Shown: positions 27,353 through 35,074, counted from the stretch's first letter. The stretch: 64,000 nt of DNA from Pseudoalteromonas sp. Scap06 (GCF_013394165.1 NZ_CP041330.1:2100501-2164500), one strand, 5' to 3'. Program-made: numbers and translations. Notes: a model not told the origin generated them from the letters alone.

Positions 27353-28426
27353 GTGAATAGACTAATCGGTATTGACTTTGCAAGAGCGTTAGCGCTCTTT
27401 GGTATGGTTATTGTCAACTTTAAGTTAGCCATGAACGCCGATAATGGCACACCACAATTAATAGAGTTTGCGGCTCTATTCGAAGGTCGGGCTTCGGCTT
27501 TGTTTGTTATATTAGCGGGTATAGGTATTGCGTTTTTAACTAAAAAATGTGTTACCAGTGGATCACTTGAACACATCAAGCAAGTAAGAACCTCTTTGAT
27601 AAAAAGGTCTGTTTTACTACTTTTGATTGGCTTGGCTTTTACACCTATTTGGGAAGCCGACATCTTGAAATTCTATGCATTCTATTTTTTGATAGCTGCA
27701 TTATTATTTACTCTTAGCAGCAAGAAACTGCTCAGTGCATCTATCGGTTTTGTTTTTGCATTTCCATTAATGTGGCTATTCTTTGATTACGAAAAAGGAT
27801 GGGATTGGCTTGAGCTTAGTTATTCTGGTTTTTGGACAACTGAAGGAGTGATTAGACACCTTTTCTTTAATGGTTATCACCCAGTTTTACCATGGTGTGG
27901 TTTCTTGCTATTTGGCATATGGTTGGGTAAACAAGATTTATCCAATACTAATGTAAGGAAGTCTTTGTTTACATGGTCTTTAAGTATTTTACTTATTGTA
28001 GAAGCAAGCTTCTATATGCTGAGAATGTGGGCAGGAGATGACCCGTCTATTGGCATGTCAAAAGATGAAATTGAGTTTTTGTTAACCACGTCAATAATAC
28101 CGCCGTTGCCACAATATATGTTTTCAGCTGCAAGCTCTGCCGTTCTTGTTTTGCTGGTTTCTCTAAAACTAGCAAGTGTATTTCCTACCAACCGGTTAAT
28201 TGAGTGGCTAAGCAAAACTGGGCAGTTAACGTTAACTCTGTATGTAGCACATGTCATTATTGGCATGGGAATTCTTGAGGCAACTGGCTTACTCGTTAAT
28301 CAAACCATAGACTTGTCAATATTTTCCGCATTGGTTTTTTGCATAATTAGCATAATTTCCAGTGTGTTTTGGCTCAAGTATTTTAAACACGGGCCTTTAG
28401 AATGGATTTTTAAAAAATGCACTTAG
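27353..28426 (+). CDS. DUF418-family membrane protein
   Basis: A 357-residue polytopic protein starting with GTG and carrying the family hallmark GIDFARALALFGMVIVNF in its first segment. About nine hydrophobic segments follow, with the typical DUF418 end (LTLYVAHVIIGMG and FKHGPLEWIFK). Its function is unknown; family members occur next to regulators in many bacteria. It is the only cargo gene that reads in the same direction as nth. Divergent TetR gene and operators suggest repression by that regulator. Confidence 0.8.
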   Translation: MNRLIGIDFARALALFGMVIVNFKLAMNADNGTPQLIEFAALFEGRASALFVILAGIGIAFLTKKCVTSGSLEHIKQVRTSLIKRSVLLLLIGLAFTPIWEADILKFYAFYFLIAALLFTLSSKKLLSASIGFVFAFPLMWLFFDYEKGWDWLELSYSGFWTTEGVIRHLFFNGYHPVLPWCGFLLFGIWLGKQDLSNTNVRKSLFTWSLSILLIVEASFYMLRMWAGDDPSIGMSKDEIEFLLTTSIIPPLPQYMFSAASSAVLVLLVSLKLASVFPTNRLIEWLSKTGQLTLTLYVAHVIIGMGILEATGLLVNQTIDLSIFSALVFCIISIISSVFWLKYFKHGPLEWIFKKCT

Positions 28427-28568
28427 TAGGCCAAAACATTGTTTTAAAAAACTAAAACTATTGAGGCTGTTAGCTGACTGTTAGCTGTTTAATTAGGGTA
28501 AATAATGCTATGTCGATAGTAACAGTCAGGAAGTTAATAAAAGCATCCTATAGGTATTACCTTTTGCA

Positions 28569-28599
28569 TCTACTTTTATTATCTTTCGGCTGGCCGACT
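28569..28599 (+). repeat. Conserved junction box at nth copy 6
   Basis: TCTAC (28569-28573), 10 bases, then TTTCGGCTGGCCGAC. The core here is identical to that in the intact nth gene over CGGCTGGCCGAC. Confidence 0.6.
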
Positions 28600-28697
28600 C
28601 AAACCTTGATAAGTTTGCTATGGGTAAGAACCTTATTGAAGTAGAAAAGAAGCTCGAAAAAGTAGTGCCTAAAGAGTTTAAAGATAAAGTAGAATAG
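28585..28697 (+). pseudogene. nth 3'-end duplicate, copy 6 (outermost)
   Basis: 113 bases. The core TTCGGCTGGCCGAC is followed by a deletion of the VDTHIFRV segment, then codons aligning to the SNRTKLAMGKDVVAVEQKLEKVIPKEFK region (here diverged, e.g. LDKFAMGKNLIEVEKKLEK), then a second deletion and a terminal DKVE stop. If the model holds, this is the remains of the original chromosomal nth end. Confidence 0.8.
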
Positions 28698-28980
28698 ATC
28701 CGTAAATAAAAAACGTTCATTTAGCACGATTGTTAATAATAAACCTCAATTATCAGGCTTATAAGAATAAGCTCAATGATTAATTCGTATTCCAGTGTTA
28801 CTTTTTTGTTTATTCAAAGTAGGTGTCTAACTTTGGCACCTTTCATTTTTCATACCTTGTAAATCAATTCAAATAAAATCTGTTTATTCGTGATTTGCCG
28901 TAATTATTGGAACATTTCCAAAGTATTAATTTCACAAGTCTTAATTCATTAGTTATGCTACTGAGCATAATAAAATTATA

Positions 28981-30903
28981 GTGCGACCCTCTATGTTACC
29001 CTTACTTCGTATATTACTGATTGAGCAAGACCCTAGCACCTTAAAAGAACTTTCGACGAATCTGTCAAAAGTTATCCCTAATTTTGAGCGAAACGATATT
29101 CATATCGATATTATTGAGTACCTTGAACTTGAACAAGCACTGGAGGGTGTAAAGGAAGATGGTGATATTCAGGCCGTTGTACTTAGTTGGGATGTGCAAA
29201 ATAAGGTTGGTGAACGCACTTATAGTCGTTTTATAGAGCAGCTAAAGGGGATCCGTCTTGAATTACCTGTGTATGTTATTGGAGACGACACAGAGGGGCT
29301 AGAAATTGTTAATGAGTCGGAGGAGATTGAGTCATTCTTCTTTAAAGATGAAGTAATCTCAGACCCTGAAGCAATTTTAGGTTATATGATCAATGACTTT
29401 GATGATCGCTCAGAAACGCCTTTTTGGACAGCGTACCGCCGTTATGTTGGCGAGTCGAACGATTCATGGCACACACCTGGGCACAGCGGTGGTTCAAGCT
29501 TTAGAAATTCTCCCTATATTAAAGATTTTTATCAGTTTTATGGCCGTAATGTGTTTGTGGGTGACTTGTCGGTGTCAGTCGATTCGTTAGGCTCATTATC
29601 AGATAGCACCAATACCATTGGCCGTGCCCAAGAGTCAGCTGCCGCTACGTTTGAGGTGAAGCACACTTACTTCGTCACTAATGGGTCATCCACTTCAAAT
29701 AAAATCATCTTGCAGACACTGCTTCGCAAAGGCGATAAAGTGATTATTGACCGTAATTGCCATAAATCTGTGCACTATGGCATTTTGCAATCAGCCAGTT
29801 TACCCATTTACTTGTCGAGTATTTTAAACCCTAAATATGGGATTTTTGCGCCACCGTCATTGGCTGATATAAAACAAACAATTGAGCAGAACAGCGATGC
29901 GAAATTGCTGGTTCTTACCGGTTGTACTTACGATGGCCTACTGAGTGACCTTAAACAGGTAGTCGAGTTTGCTCATCAACATGGTATTAAGGTGTTTATC
30001 GACGAAGCGTGGTTTGCTTACTCGCTATTTCATCCAAGTTTACGGTATTATTCTGCGATTCATGCTGGCGCTGATTATGTTACTCATTCAGCGCATAAAG
30101 TGGTATCGGCGTTTTCTCAGGCATCGTATATCCATGTAAACGATCCTGATTTTGATGCTGACTTCTTTCGCGAGATTTACAGTATTTATGCCAGTACATC
30201 GCCGAAATATCAGCTTATCGCTTCTCTTGATGTGTGCCAAAAACAATTGGAGATGGAAGGCTATAAGTTACTCAATGCCTTGTTAAATCATGTAGACGAA
30301 TTTAAGCAACAGATGGCATCACTAAAGCAGATTAAAGTGCTTGGTAAACAAGAGTTTACGGAAATATTCCCGCACTTTAGTGATGATAACATGGGCCACG
30401 ACCCGCTAAAAATTCTTATCGACATTAGCGAATTACCCTATTCATTAAAAGATATTCATAAGTATCTGCTGGATGAAATTGGCTTAGAAATAGAAAAATA
30501 CACCCACAGTACTATTTTGGTGTTACTGACTCTTGGCGGCACGCGCTCGAAGATCATTCGCTTATACAATGCGTTAAAAAAACTCGATAGTGGCAAGGTA
30601 AAACTAGCCACATCGACACGACGTTCTCGCTTACCGGAGAATTTACCAGCTATAGACTTAGCCTGTATTCCAAGCGAAGCTTTTTATGGCGAGCGCGAAT
30701 CGGTACCTATTAGCAAAAGTAACAACCGCATTTGCGCCGGTTTAGTTACGCCCTACCCGCCAGGAATTCCGCTTTTGGTTCCGGGGCAACATATTACACA
30801 AGAGCATATAGACTATCTGAAGGAGCTTGCAGGACAAGGGTTAACGATTCAGGGCAGTTTTGATGGCGAAATATATGTCCTTAAAGGTAAAGTTGAGAAG
30901 TAA
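28981..30903 (+). CDS. Orn/Lys/Arg decarboxylase family protein
   Basis: A 640-residue pyridoxal-phosphate enzyme of the class-I decarboxylase group. It has an N-terminal receiver-like wing domain (about 1-130), the central aminotransferase-fold domain with THPG-type HTPGHSGG (about 164-171), TNGSSTSNK, DEAWFA and the PLP lysine in SAHK (about 372), and a C-terminal domain with TPYPPGIPLLVPG. Family members decarboxylate lysine, ornithine or arginine for acid resistance or polyamines; the substrate cannot be told here. The frame opens with GTG; an ATG four codons later (28993) is an alternative. It is the first ordinary chromosomal gene right of the nth array. Confidence 0.85.
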   Translation: MRPSMLPLLRILLIEQDPSTLKELSTNLSKVIPNFERNDIHIDIIEYLELEQALEGVKEDGDIQAVVLSWDVQNKVGERTYSRFIEQLKGIRLELPVYVIGDDTEGLEIVNESEEIESFFFKDEVISDPEAILGYMINDFDDRSETPFWTAYRRYVGESNDSWHTPGHSGGSSFRNSPYIKDFYQFYGRNVFVGDLSVSVDSLGSLSDSTNTIGRAQESAAATFEVKHTYFVTNGSSTSNKIILQTLLRKGDKVIIDRNCHKSVHYGILQSASLPIYLSSILNPKYGIFAPPSLADIKQTIEQNSDAKLLVLTGCTYDGLLSDLKQVVEFAHQHGIKVFIDEAWFAYSLFHPSLRYYSAIHAGADYVTHSAHKVVSAFSQASYIHVNDPDFDADFFREIYSIYASTSPKYQLIASLDVCQKQLEMEGYKLLNALLNHVDEFKQQMASLKQIKVLGKQEFTEIFPHFSDDNMGHDPLKILIDISELPYSLKDIHKYLLDEIGLEIEKYTHSTILVLLTLGGTRSKIIRLYNALKKLDSGKVKLATSTRRSRLPENLPAIDLACIPSEAFYGERESVPISKSNNRICAGLVTPYPPGIPLLVPGQHITQEHIDYLKELAGQGLTIQGSFDGEIYVLKGKVEK

Positions 30904-30989
30904 AAATATCGCGTAATACAGTTTTATGATTAGGAATTGCTTATAATCGTACTTTACAGATTTCAAAGAATAAATTGAGGTAAATTTAA

Positions 30990-31376
30990 ATGCGTTTACT
31001 ACATACTATGTTACGGGTTGCTGATCTAGATAAATCAATTGCCTTTTACACTAATGTGCTAGGTATGAAAGAGTTACGTCGTGCAGATAATGAAGAGTAT
31101 CGCTATACCCTTGCCTTCGTCGGCTACGGTGATGAAACTGATACAACAGTACTTGAACTGACCTATAACTGGGATACTGACAGCTACGATTTAGGTAATG
31201 CCTATGGCCATATAGCGATTGAATTTGATGATATTTATAAGGCCTGTGAGGATATCAAAGCAGCTGGCGGTAACGTTAGTCGTGAACCAGGTCCAGTAAA
31301 AGGTGGCAAAACGGAAATTGCATTTGTTAAAGACCCTGATGGATATGCAATTGAACTTATTCAGAAAAAATCATAA
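30990..31376 (+). CDS. gloA: Lactoylglutathione lyase (glyoxalase I)
   Basis: A 128-residue metalloenzyme converting the methylglyoxal-glutathione hemithioacetal to S-lactoylglutathione. Metal ligands are visible in order: H5 (RLLHTML), E56 (VLELTYN), H74 (YGHIAIE) and E122 (YAIELIQ), matching the nickel-type bacterial enzyme. The length is normal. An AGG-type ribosome-binding site precedes the ATG and a strong terminator follows it. Confidence 0.95.
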   Translation: MRLLHTMLRVADLDKSIAFYTNVLGMKELRRADNEEYRYTLAFVGYGDETDTTVLELTYNWDTDSYDLGNAYGHIAIEFDDIYKACEDIKAAGGNVSREPGPVKGGKTEIAFVKDPDGYAIELIQKKS

Positions 31377-31404
31377 ATAATCACGGGTAGTATTTTACCC
31401 ATAA

Positions 31405-31430
31405 AAAAAGGTGCCTTGAGCACCTTTATC
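31405..31430. terminator. Bidirectional terminator
   Basis: Stem AAAGGTGC / GCACCTTT with loop CTTGA and flanking A and T runs between the convergent gloA and zinc-finger genes. It reaches into the last codons of the latter. Confidence 0.8.
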
Positions 31431-31692
31431 GTAATTGACTATCTTTACTGCCACGGCGATTAAACGCGTTAGCATTACTTGGTAGCCCTTCTAATTCCGC
31501 TTGGCATGAAATACAGTAGCGCACGCCTGGTAATGCTAACCTTCTTGCTTGTGGTATTCTCTCGTCACACTCATCACAAAGCTCAGCGCTCGCTCCTGAA
31601 ATTAGGTTACTTCTTGCGTATTGCACTGCATCATTAACACTTGCATCTATTTGATCTTGAATTGCGCCATCTCGCGCCCATCCACTTGCCAT
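31426..31692 (-). CDS. DksA/TraR-type zinc-finger protein, YbiI-like
   Basis: An 88-residue protein with a C4 zinc finger (CDECDERIP, then CISC, about 39-65) of the DksA/TraR family, matching YbiI in length and in its MASGWARDGAIQDQIDASVNDAV start. DksA and TraR bind the RNA polymerase secondary channel, but the short YbiI-type members have no established function. It has its own transcription unit. Confidence 0.88.
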   Translation of the reverse strand: MASGWARDGAIQDQIDASVNDAVQYARSNLISGASAELCDECDERIPQARRLALPGVRYCISCQAELEGLPSNANAFNRRGSKDSQLR

Positions 31693-31942
31693 AAATCCTC
31701 CTCATTTTTTGGAAGTTTTATGTAGATTAACAAGTAGAATATTTATAAGCCCTGAATAAAAAACACAGATACTTTTAATTAAGTCTTTTGAGGTTGAACA
31801 ATACTTGAGTGAATATCGTGACTCTAGGCTTTGATAGACCTAAATATTTAATTTAGAGAGGTATTTTATAGACGAACGTAGGAAGTACTTGAACAGAAAG
31901 TTTTTTATCTTAATAACACATACCTACTTTAGAAAAAGTAAG

Positions 31943-32018
31943 TGGCGTCCCCAAGGGGATTCGAACCCCTGTTACCGCCGTGAAAGGGCGGTGTCCTAGG
32001 CCTCTAGACGATGGGGAC
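31943..32018 (-). tRNA. tRNA-Glu (TTC), copy 1
   Basis: Bottom-strand cloverleaf starting GTCCCCATCGTCTAGAGG, anticodon TTC in CCTTTCACG, CCA encoded. It is the last gene of the leftward Ala-Glu array. It is separated from copy 2 by a longer, different spacer containing a hairpin (AGAAAT...ATTTCT). Confidence 0.97.
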
Positions 32019-32198
32019 GCAGAAATTGGTTTGCAAATCACTGATTTGCTATTTCTGCGTAAGATGAGCCGAGCCTGTGAGGCGAATGGCATTATCTTCT
32101 CAGAAACATTTTCTGTGTCACTAGGACAACTGAAAGTTTAGACTCGATTCAGACGAGTTACTTAATAACACTGCACTTCACTATTAGAAATAAGTAAG

Positions 32199-32274
32199 TG
32201 GCGTCCCCAAGGGGATTCGAACCCCTGTTACCGCCGTGAAAGGGCGGTGTCCTAGGCCTCTAGACGATGGGGAC
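32199..32274 (-). tRNA. tRNA-Glu (TTC), copy 2
   Basis: Identical to the other tRNA-Glu genes; leftmost member of the 161-base periodic block. Confidence 0.97.
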
Positions 32275-32359
32275 ACTAAAAAGTGTCACTAGGACAACTG
32301 AAAGTTTAGACTCGATTCAGACGAGCTTTAATAACACTACCCTACTATATAATAGTAAG

Positions 32360-32435
32360 TGGCGTCCCCAAGGGGATTCGAACCCCTGTTACCGCCGTGA
32401 AAGGGCGGTGTCCTAGGCCTCTAGACGATGGGGAC
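32360..32435 (-). tRNA. tRNA-Glu (TTC), copy 3
   Basis: Identical gene, 161 bases from copy 2. The 85-base spacers on either side are also near-identical to each other. Confidence 0.97.
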
Positions 32436-32520
32436 ACTAAAAAGTGTCACTAGGACAACTGAAAGTTTAGACTCGATTCAGACGAGCTTTAATAACACTA
32501 CCCTACTATATAATAGTAAG

Positions 32521-32596
32521 TGGCGTCCCCAAGGGGATTCGAACCCCTGTTACCGCCGTGAAAGGGCGGTGTCCTAGGCCTCTAGACGATGGGGAC
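32521..32596 (-). tRNA. tRNA-Glu (TTC), copy 4
   Basis: Identical gene within the 161-base tandem repeat. Confidence 0.97.
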
Positions 32597-32681
32597 ACTA
32601 AAAAGTGTCACTAGGACAACTGAAAGTTTAGACTCGATTCAGACGAGCTTTAATAACACTACCCTACTATATAATAGTAAG

Positions 32682-32757
32682 TGGCGTCCCCAAGGGGATT
32701 CGAACCCCTGTTACCGCCGTGAAAGGGCGGTGTCCTAGGCCTCTAGACGATGGGGAC
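32682..32757 (-). tRNA. tRNA-Glu (TTC), copy 5
   Basis: Identical gene within the 161-base tandem repeat. Confidence 0.97.
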
Positions 32758-32842
32758 ACTAAAAAGTGTCACTAGGACAACTGAAAGTTTAGACTCGATT
32801 CAGACGAGCTTTAATAACACTACCCTACTATATAATAGTAAG

Positions 32843-32918
32843 TGGCGTCCCCAAGGGGATTCGAACCCCTGTTACCGCCGTGAAAGGGCGGTGTCCTAGG
32901 CCTCTAGACGATGGGGAC
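32843..32918 (-). tRNA. tRNA-Glu (TTC), copy 6
   Basis: Identical gene; right edge of the periodic block. The spacer to its right differs from the repeated spacers. Confidence 0.97.
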
Positions 32919-33060
32919 ACTAAAAAGTGTCACTAGGACAATTGATTAGTTAAACTCACATCCTGAGCTTTAAGGTAATGGCGTAATAGTACAAATAAAG
33001 ACTCGAGCTTTATGTGTTACGCTATTTTCTCGGTAAAACCGCCTTTAACTAAAAGTTAAG

Positions 33061-33136
33061 TGGCGTCCCCAAGGGGATTCGAACCCCTGTTACCGCCGTG
33101 AAAGGGCGGTGTCCTAGGCCTCTAGACGATGGGGAC
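33061..33136 (-). tRNA. tRNA-Glu (TTC), copy 7
   Basis: Identical gene; the first tRNA-Glu after tRNA-Ala in the direction of transcription. Confidence 0.97.
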
Positions 33137-33172
33137 ACAGAAAACTGCTACCCTAGGACAAACACTAAAAAT

Positions 33173-33248
33173 TGGTGGAGCTATGCGGGATCGAACCGCA
33201 GACCTCTTCGCTGCCAGCGAAGCGCTCTCCCAGCTGAGCTATAGCCCC
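33173..33248 (-). tRNA. tRNA-Ala (GGC)
   Basis: Bottom-strand cloverleaf starting GGGGCTATAGCTCAGC, anticodon GGC in GCTGGCAGC, T-arm with GGTTCGATC, CCA encoded. It has the G3-U70 pair that identifies alanine tRNAs. It is the first gene of the leftward array. Confidence 0.96.
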
Positions 33249-33304
33249 AACTTATTCAATACGCTCGGTGATAACCACGTCGTGTATCGCTTAGTGCGGG
33301 GCGC

Positions 33305-33333
33305 ATTCTATGCACCCCCCAAAATAAAGTCAA
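33305..33333 (-). promoter_or_regulatory. Promoter of the tRNA-Ala/Glu array
   Basis: Reading leftward: -35 TTGACT (33333-33328), 17 bases, -10 TAGAAT (33310-33305), then a GCGCCCC discriminator. Strong stable-RNA type promoter about 55 bases ahead of tRNA-Ala. Confidence 0.8.
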
Positions 33334-33944
33334 CAGTTTTTTGTGCGACATTATTTAAATGGTTTAATTTTCAACAAACTGGCTATCATACATGCTAAAA
33401 AGTAGATTTTCATAGTATTAAGTAACCATGAGTTACGTTAAGTGTGCCACATTTGCGTTTGAGTTGAGAATAACGACTTTATAATACTAAAAGTACCTAT
33501 TCAGATCGGACTCAAAAGGTATACATTTATATGCAAATTGAGTTACCACCGCTTTTTGCCTAAAACGGGCCTACTTCCATCATAACCTAGCTGGATTTTA
33601 TTAAATGCTAATTGTAAAGCTTAACTATGCTAAGCGATAAACAACTTGCTAATTTGAGTGGTTTAAACAATTGAATAATATAGGCAGGATGATCTGAACT
33701 AGAAAGTTTAACTTTGATTTCTTGGTTGCAACCCTGGCTCGGTAAATCAATTACCACTAAATTGAATTAATTTTCATCCTTAAAAAGCAACAGAGCCCTA
33801 TCAAGTGAATATGAATGTAGTTACATTAGCGCCCAGCCATGCATGCTTATTGTTCGTTTTATGTTACCTTGTTGATAAAGTGAACACTATTTGCATTGCA
33901 TTGATTATAAAAGCTTCATTCAGCACATTTTTATCATTCAAGTG
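33334..33944. other. Gene-free spacer between divergent tRNA arrays
   Basis: About 600 AT-rich bases between the two divergent tRNA promoters. I see no coding frame of note and no clear repeat. Confidence 0.6.
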
Positions 33945-33972
33945 TTGACACATTTACAAGTCTATCTATAAT
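33945..33972 (+). promoter_or_regulatory. Promoter of the tRNA-Val array
   Basis: Perfect -35 TTGACA (33945-33950) and -10 TATAAT (33967-33972) with a 16-base spacer and a GC-rich discriminator (AGCGCCCC). It lies about 40 bases before the first tRNA-Val. Confidence 0.88.
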
Positions 33973-34014
33973 AGCGCCCCACAACAACGCAGCAATGTGG
34001 TGTTATTTAGATGC

Positions 34015-34090
34015 GGGTGATTAGCTCAGTTGGGAGAGCATCGCCCTTACAAGGCGAGGGTCACTGGTTCAAGTCCAGTATCACCCACCA
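34015..34090 (+). tRNA. tRNA-Val (TAC), copy 1
   Basis: 76-base cloverleaf with acceptor GGGTGAT/ATCACCC, anticodon TAC in CCTTACAAGG, T-loop TTCAAGT, CCA encoded. First of the array. Confidence 0.97.
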
Positions 34091-34121
34091 CATTCTAATG
34101 TGTCGTATCTAAGTTCTATAT

Positions 34122-34210
34122 GGGTAATTAGCTCAGTTAGAAATAATAGAGTGTCATCGTTATTTACAAATAACGGCGAGGTTCACTGGTTAAAGTCCAG
34201 TACTATTTAT
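34122..34210 (+). pseudogene. Degenerate tRNA-Val-like element A
   Basis: Follows the tRNA-Val outline (GGGTAATTAGCTCAGTTAG..., then GGTTCACTGGTTAAAGTCCAG) but has an altered D-loop lacking GG, an enlarged anticodon arm forming a perfect hairpin CGTTATT-TACA-AATAACG, TTA in place of TTC in the T-loop, a weak acceptor 3' side and no CCA. It cannot be an ordinary tRNA. Confidence 0.8.
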
Positions 34211-34238
34211 TTTAATAGTAGCGTTTTAATTTATATGT

Positions 34239-34314
34239 GGGTGATTAGCTCAGTTGGGAGAGCATCGCCCTTACAAGGCGAGGGTCACTGGTTCAAGTCC
34301 AGTATCACCCACCA
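34239..34314 (+). tRNA. tRNA-Val (TAC), copy 2
   Basis: Identical to copy 1. Start of the first 594-base duplicated block's tRNA content. Confidence 0.97.
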
Positions 34315-34362
34315 CATATAAATCTATTGTTATGTTAATAGTCATGTGTAAATTTGTAATAT

Positions 34363-34452
34363 GGGTCGTTAGCTCAGTTACAAAAAATGAGAGCATCACC
34401 GCTATTTACAAGTAACGGCGAAGTTCACTGGTTAAAGTCCAGTACTGTTTAT
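34363..34452 (+). pseudogene. Degenerate tRNA-Val-like element B
   Basis: Begins GGGTCGTTAGCTCAGTTACAAAAAATGAGAG (variant acceptor type), with the anticodon arm expanded as CGCTATTTACAAGTAACG, T-loop TTAAAGT, and an acceptor 3' side ACTGTTT that pairs with the 5' side mostly by G-T wobbles. No CCA. Identical to element D. Confidence 0.8.
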
Positions 34453-34480
34453 TTTAATAGTAGCGTTTTAATTTATATGT

Positions 34481-34556
34481 GGGTGATTAGCTCAGTTGGG
34501 AGAGCATCGCCCTTACAAGGCGAGGGTCACTGGTTCAAGTCCAGTATCACCCACCA
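34481..34556 (+). tRNA. tRNA-Val (TAC), copy 3
   Basis: Identical to copy 1. Confidence 0.97.
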
Positions 34557-34605
34557 CATATAAAATCTATTATTATGTTAATAGTCATGTGTAAATTTGT
34601 AATAT

Positions 34606-34681
34606 GGGTCGTTAGCTCAGTTGGGAGAGCATCGCCCTTACAAGGCGAGGGTCACTGGTTCAAGTCCAGTACGACCCACCA
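34606..34681 (+). tRNA. tRNA-Val (TAC), variant acceptor, copy 4
   Basis: Same body as copy 1, but the acceptor stem is GGGTCGT/ACGACCC. Two base pairs are changed with matching compensation on both sides, so the stem is intact and the gene is probably functional. Confidence 0.95.
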
Positions 34682-34716
34682 TTCTTTGAATGGTGCATAT
34701 TACAAGATGTCTAAAT

Positions 34717-34804
34717 GGGTGATTAGCTCAGTTAGAAAAAGAGAGCATCACCGCTATTTACAAGTAACGGCGAAGTTCACTGGTTAAAGTCCAGTACTAT
34801 TTAT
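34717..34804 (+). pseudogene. Degenerate tRNA-Val-like element C
   Basis: GGGTGAT acceptor start, expanded D-loop (TTAGAAAAAGAGAG), expanded anticodon arm, TTAAAGT T-loop and no CCA. It stands at the position equivalent to element A one 595-base period later but differs from A in the first half. Confidence 0.8.
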
Positions 34805-34832
34805 TTTAATAGTAGCGTTTTAATTTATATGT

Positions 34833-34908
34833 GGGTGATTAGCTCAGTTGGGAGAGCATCGCCCTTACAAGGCGAGGGTCACTGGTTCAAGTCCAGTATC
34901 ACCCACCA
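34833..34908 (+). tRNA. tRNA-Val (TAC), copy 5
   Basis: Identical to copy 1, exactly 594 bases after copy 2. Confidence 0.97.
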
Positions 34909-34956
34909 CATATAAATCTATTGTTATGTTAATAGTCATGTGTAAATTTGTAATAT

Positions 34957-35046
34957 GGGTCGTTAGCTCAGTTACAAAAAATGAGAGCATCACCGCTATT
35001 TACAAGTAACGGCGAAGTTCACTGGTTAAAGTCCAGTACTGTTTAT
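34957..35046 (+). pseudogene. Degenerate tRNA-Val-like element D
   Basis: Identical to element B, exactly 594 bases later. Same loss of D-loop GG, T-loop C and CCA. Confidence 0.8.
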
Positions 35047-35074
35047 TTTAATAGTAGCGTTTTAATTTATATGT

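Larger units (their letters stand above)
26258..28584 (+). mobile_element. Putative nth-integrated element 5 (TetR and DUF418)
   Basis: Runs from nth copy 5 to copy 6 and carries a divergent TetR regulator and DUF418 membrane protein. It is the oldest module if elements enter at nth and push earlier ones rightward. No recombinase is present. Confidence 0.45.
32199..32930 (-). repeat. Tandem 161-bp tRNA-Glu repeat block
   Basis: Starts at 32199, 32360, 32521, 32682 and 32843 are exactly 161 bases apart. Each unit is a 76-base tRNA-Glu plus an 85-base spacer containing GTGTCACTAGGACAA and a small CTCG...CGAG hairpin, possibly a processing site. Spacer identity shows recent amplification of the whole unit. 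Confidence 0.92.

Noticed and set aside
18167-28697. Random homologous recombination of foreign nth ends as the explanation for the duplicates
   Set aside because: Not excluded outright, but homologous exchange would leave variable breakpoints. Here the copies start at the same codon and four of the five share a non-nth box just upstream, so I prefer site-specific recombination.
33129-33398. An 89-codon rightward frame over the tRNA-Ala gene
   Set aside because: It begins inside tRNA-Glu copy 7 and reads through the complement of tRNA-Ala and its promoter. Such frames are classic mis-annotations over tRNAs.
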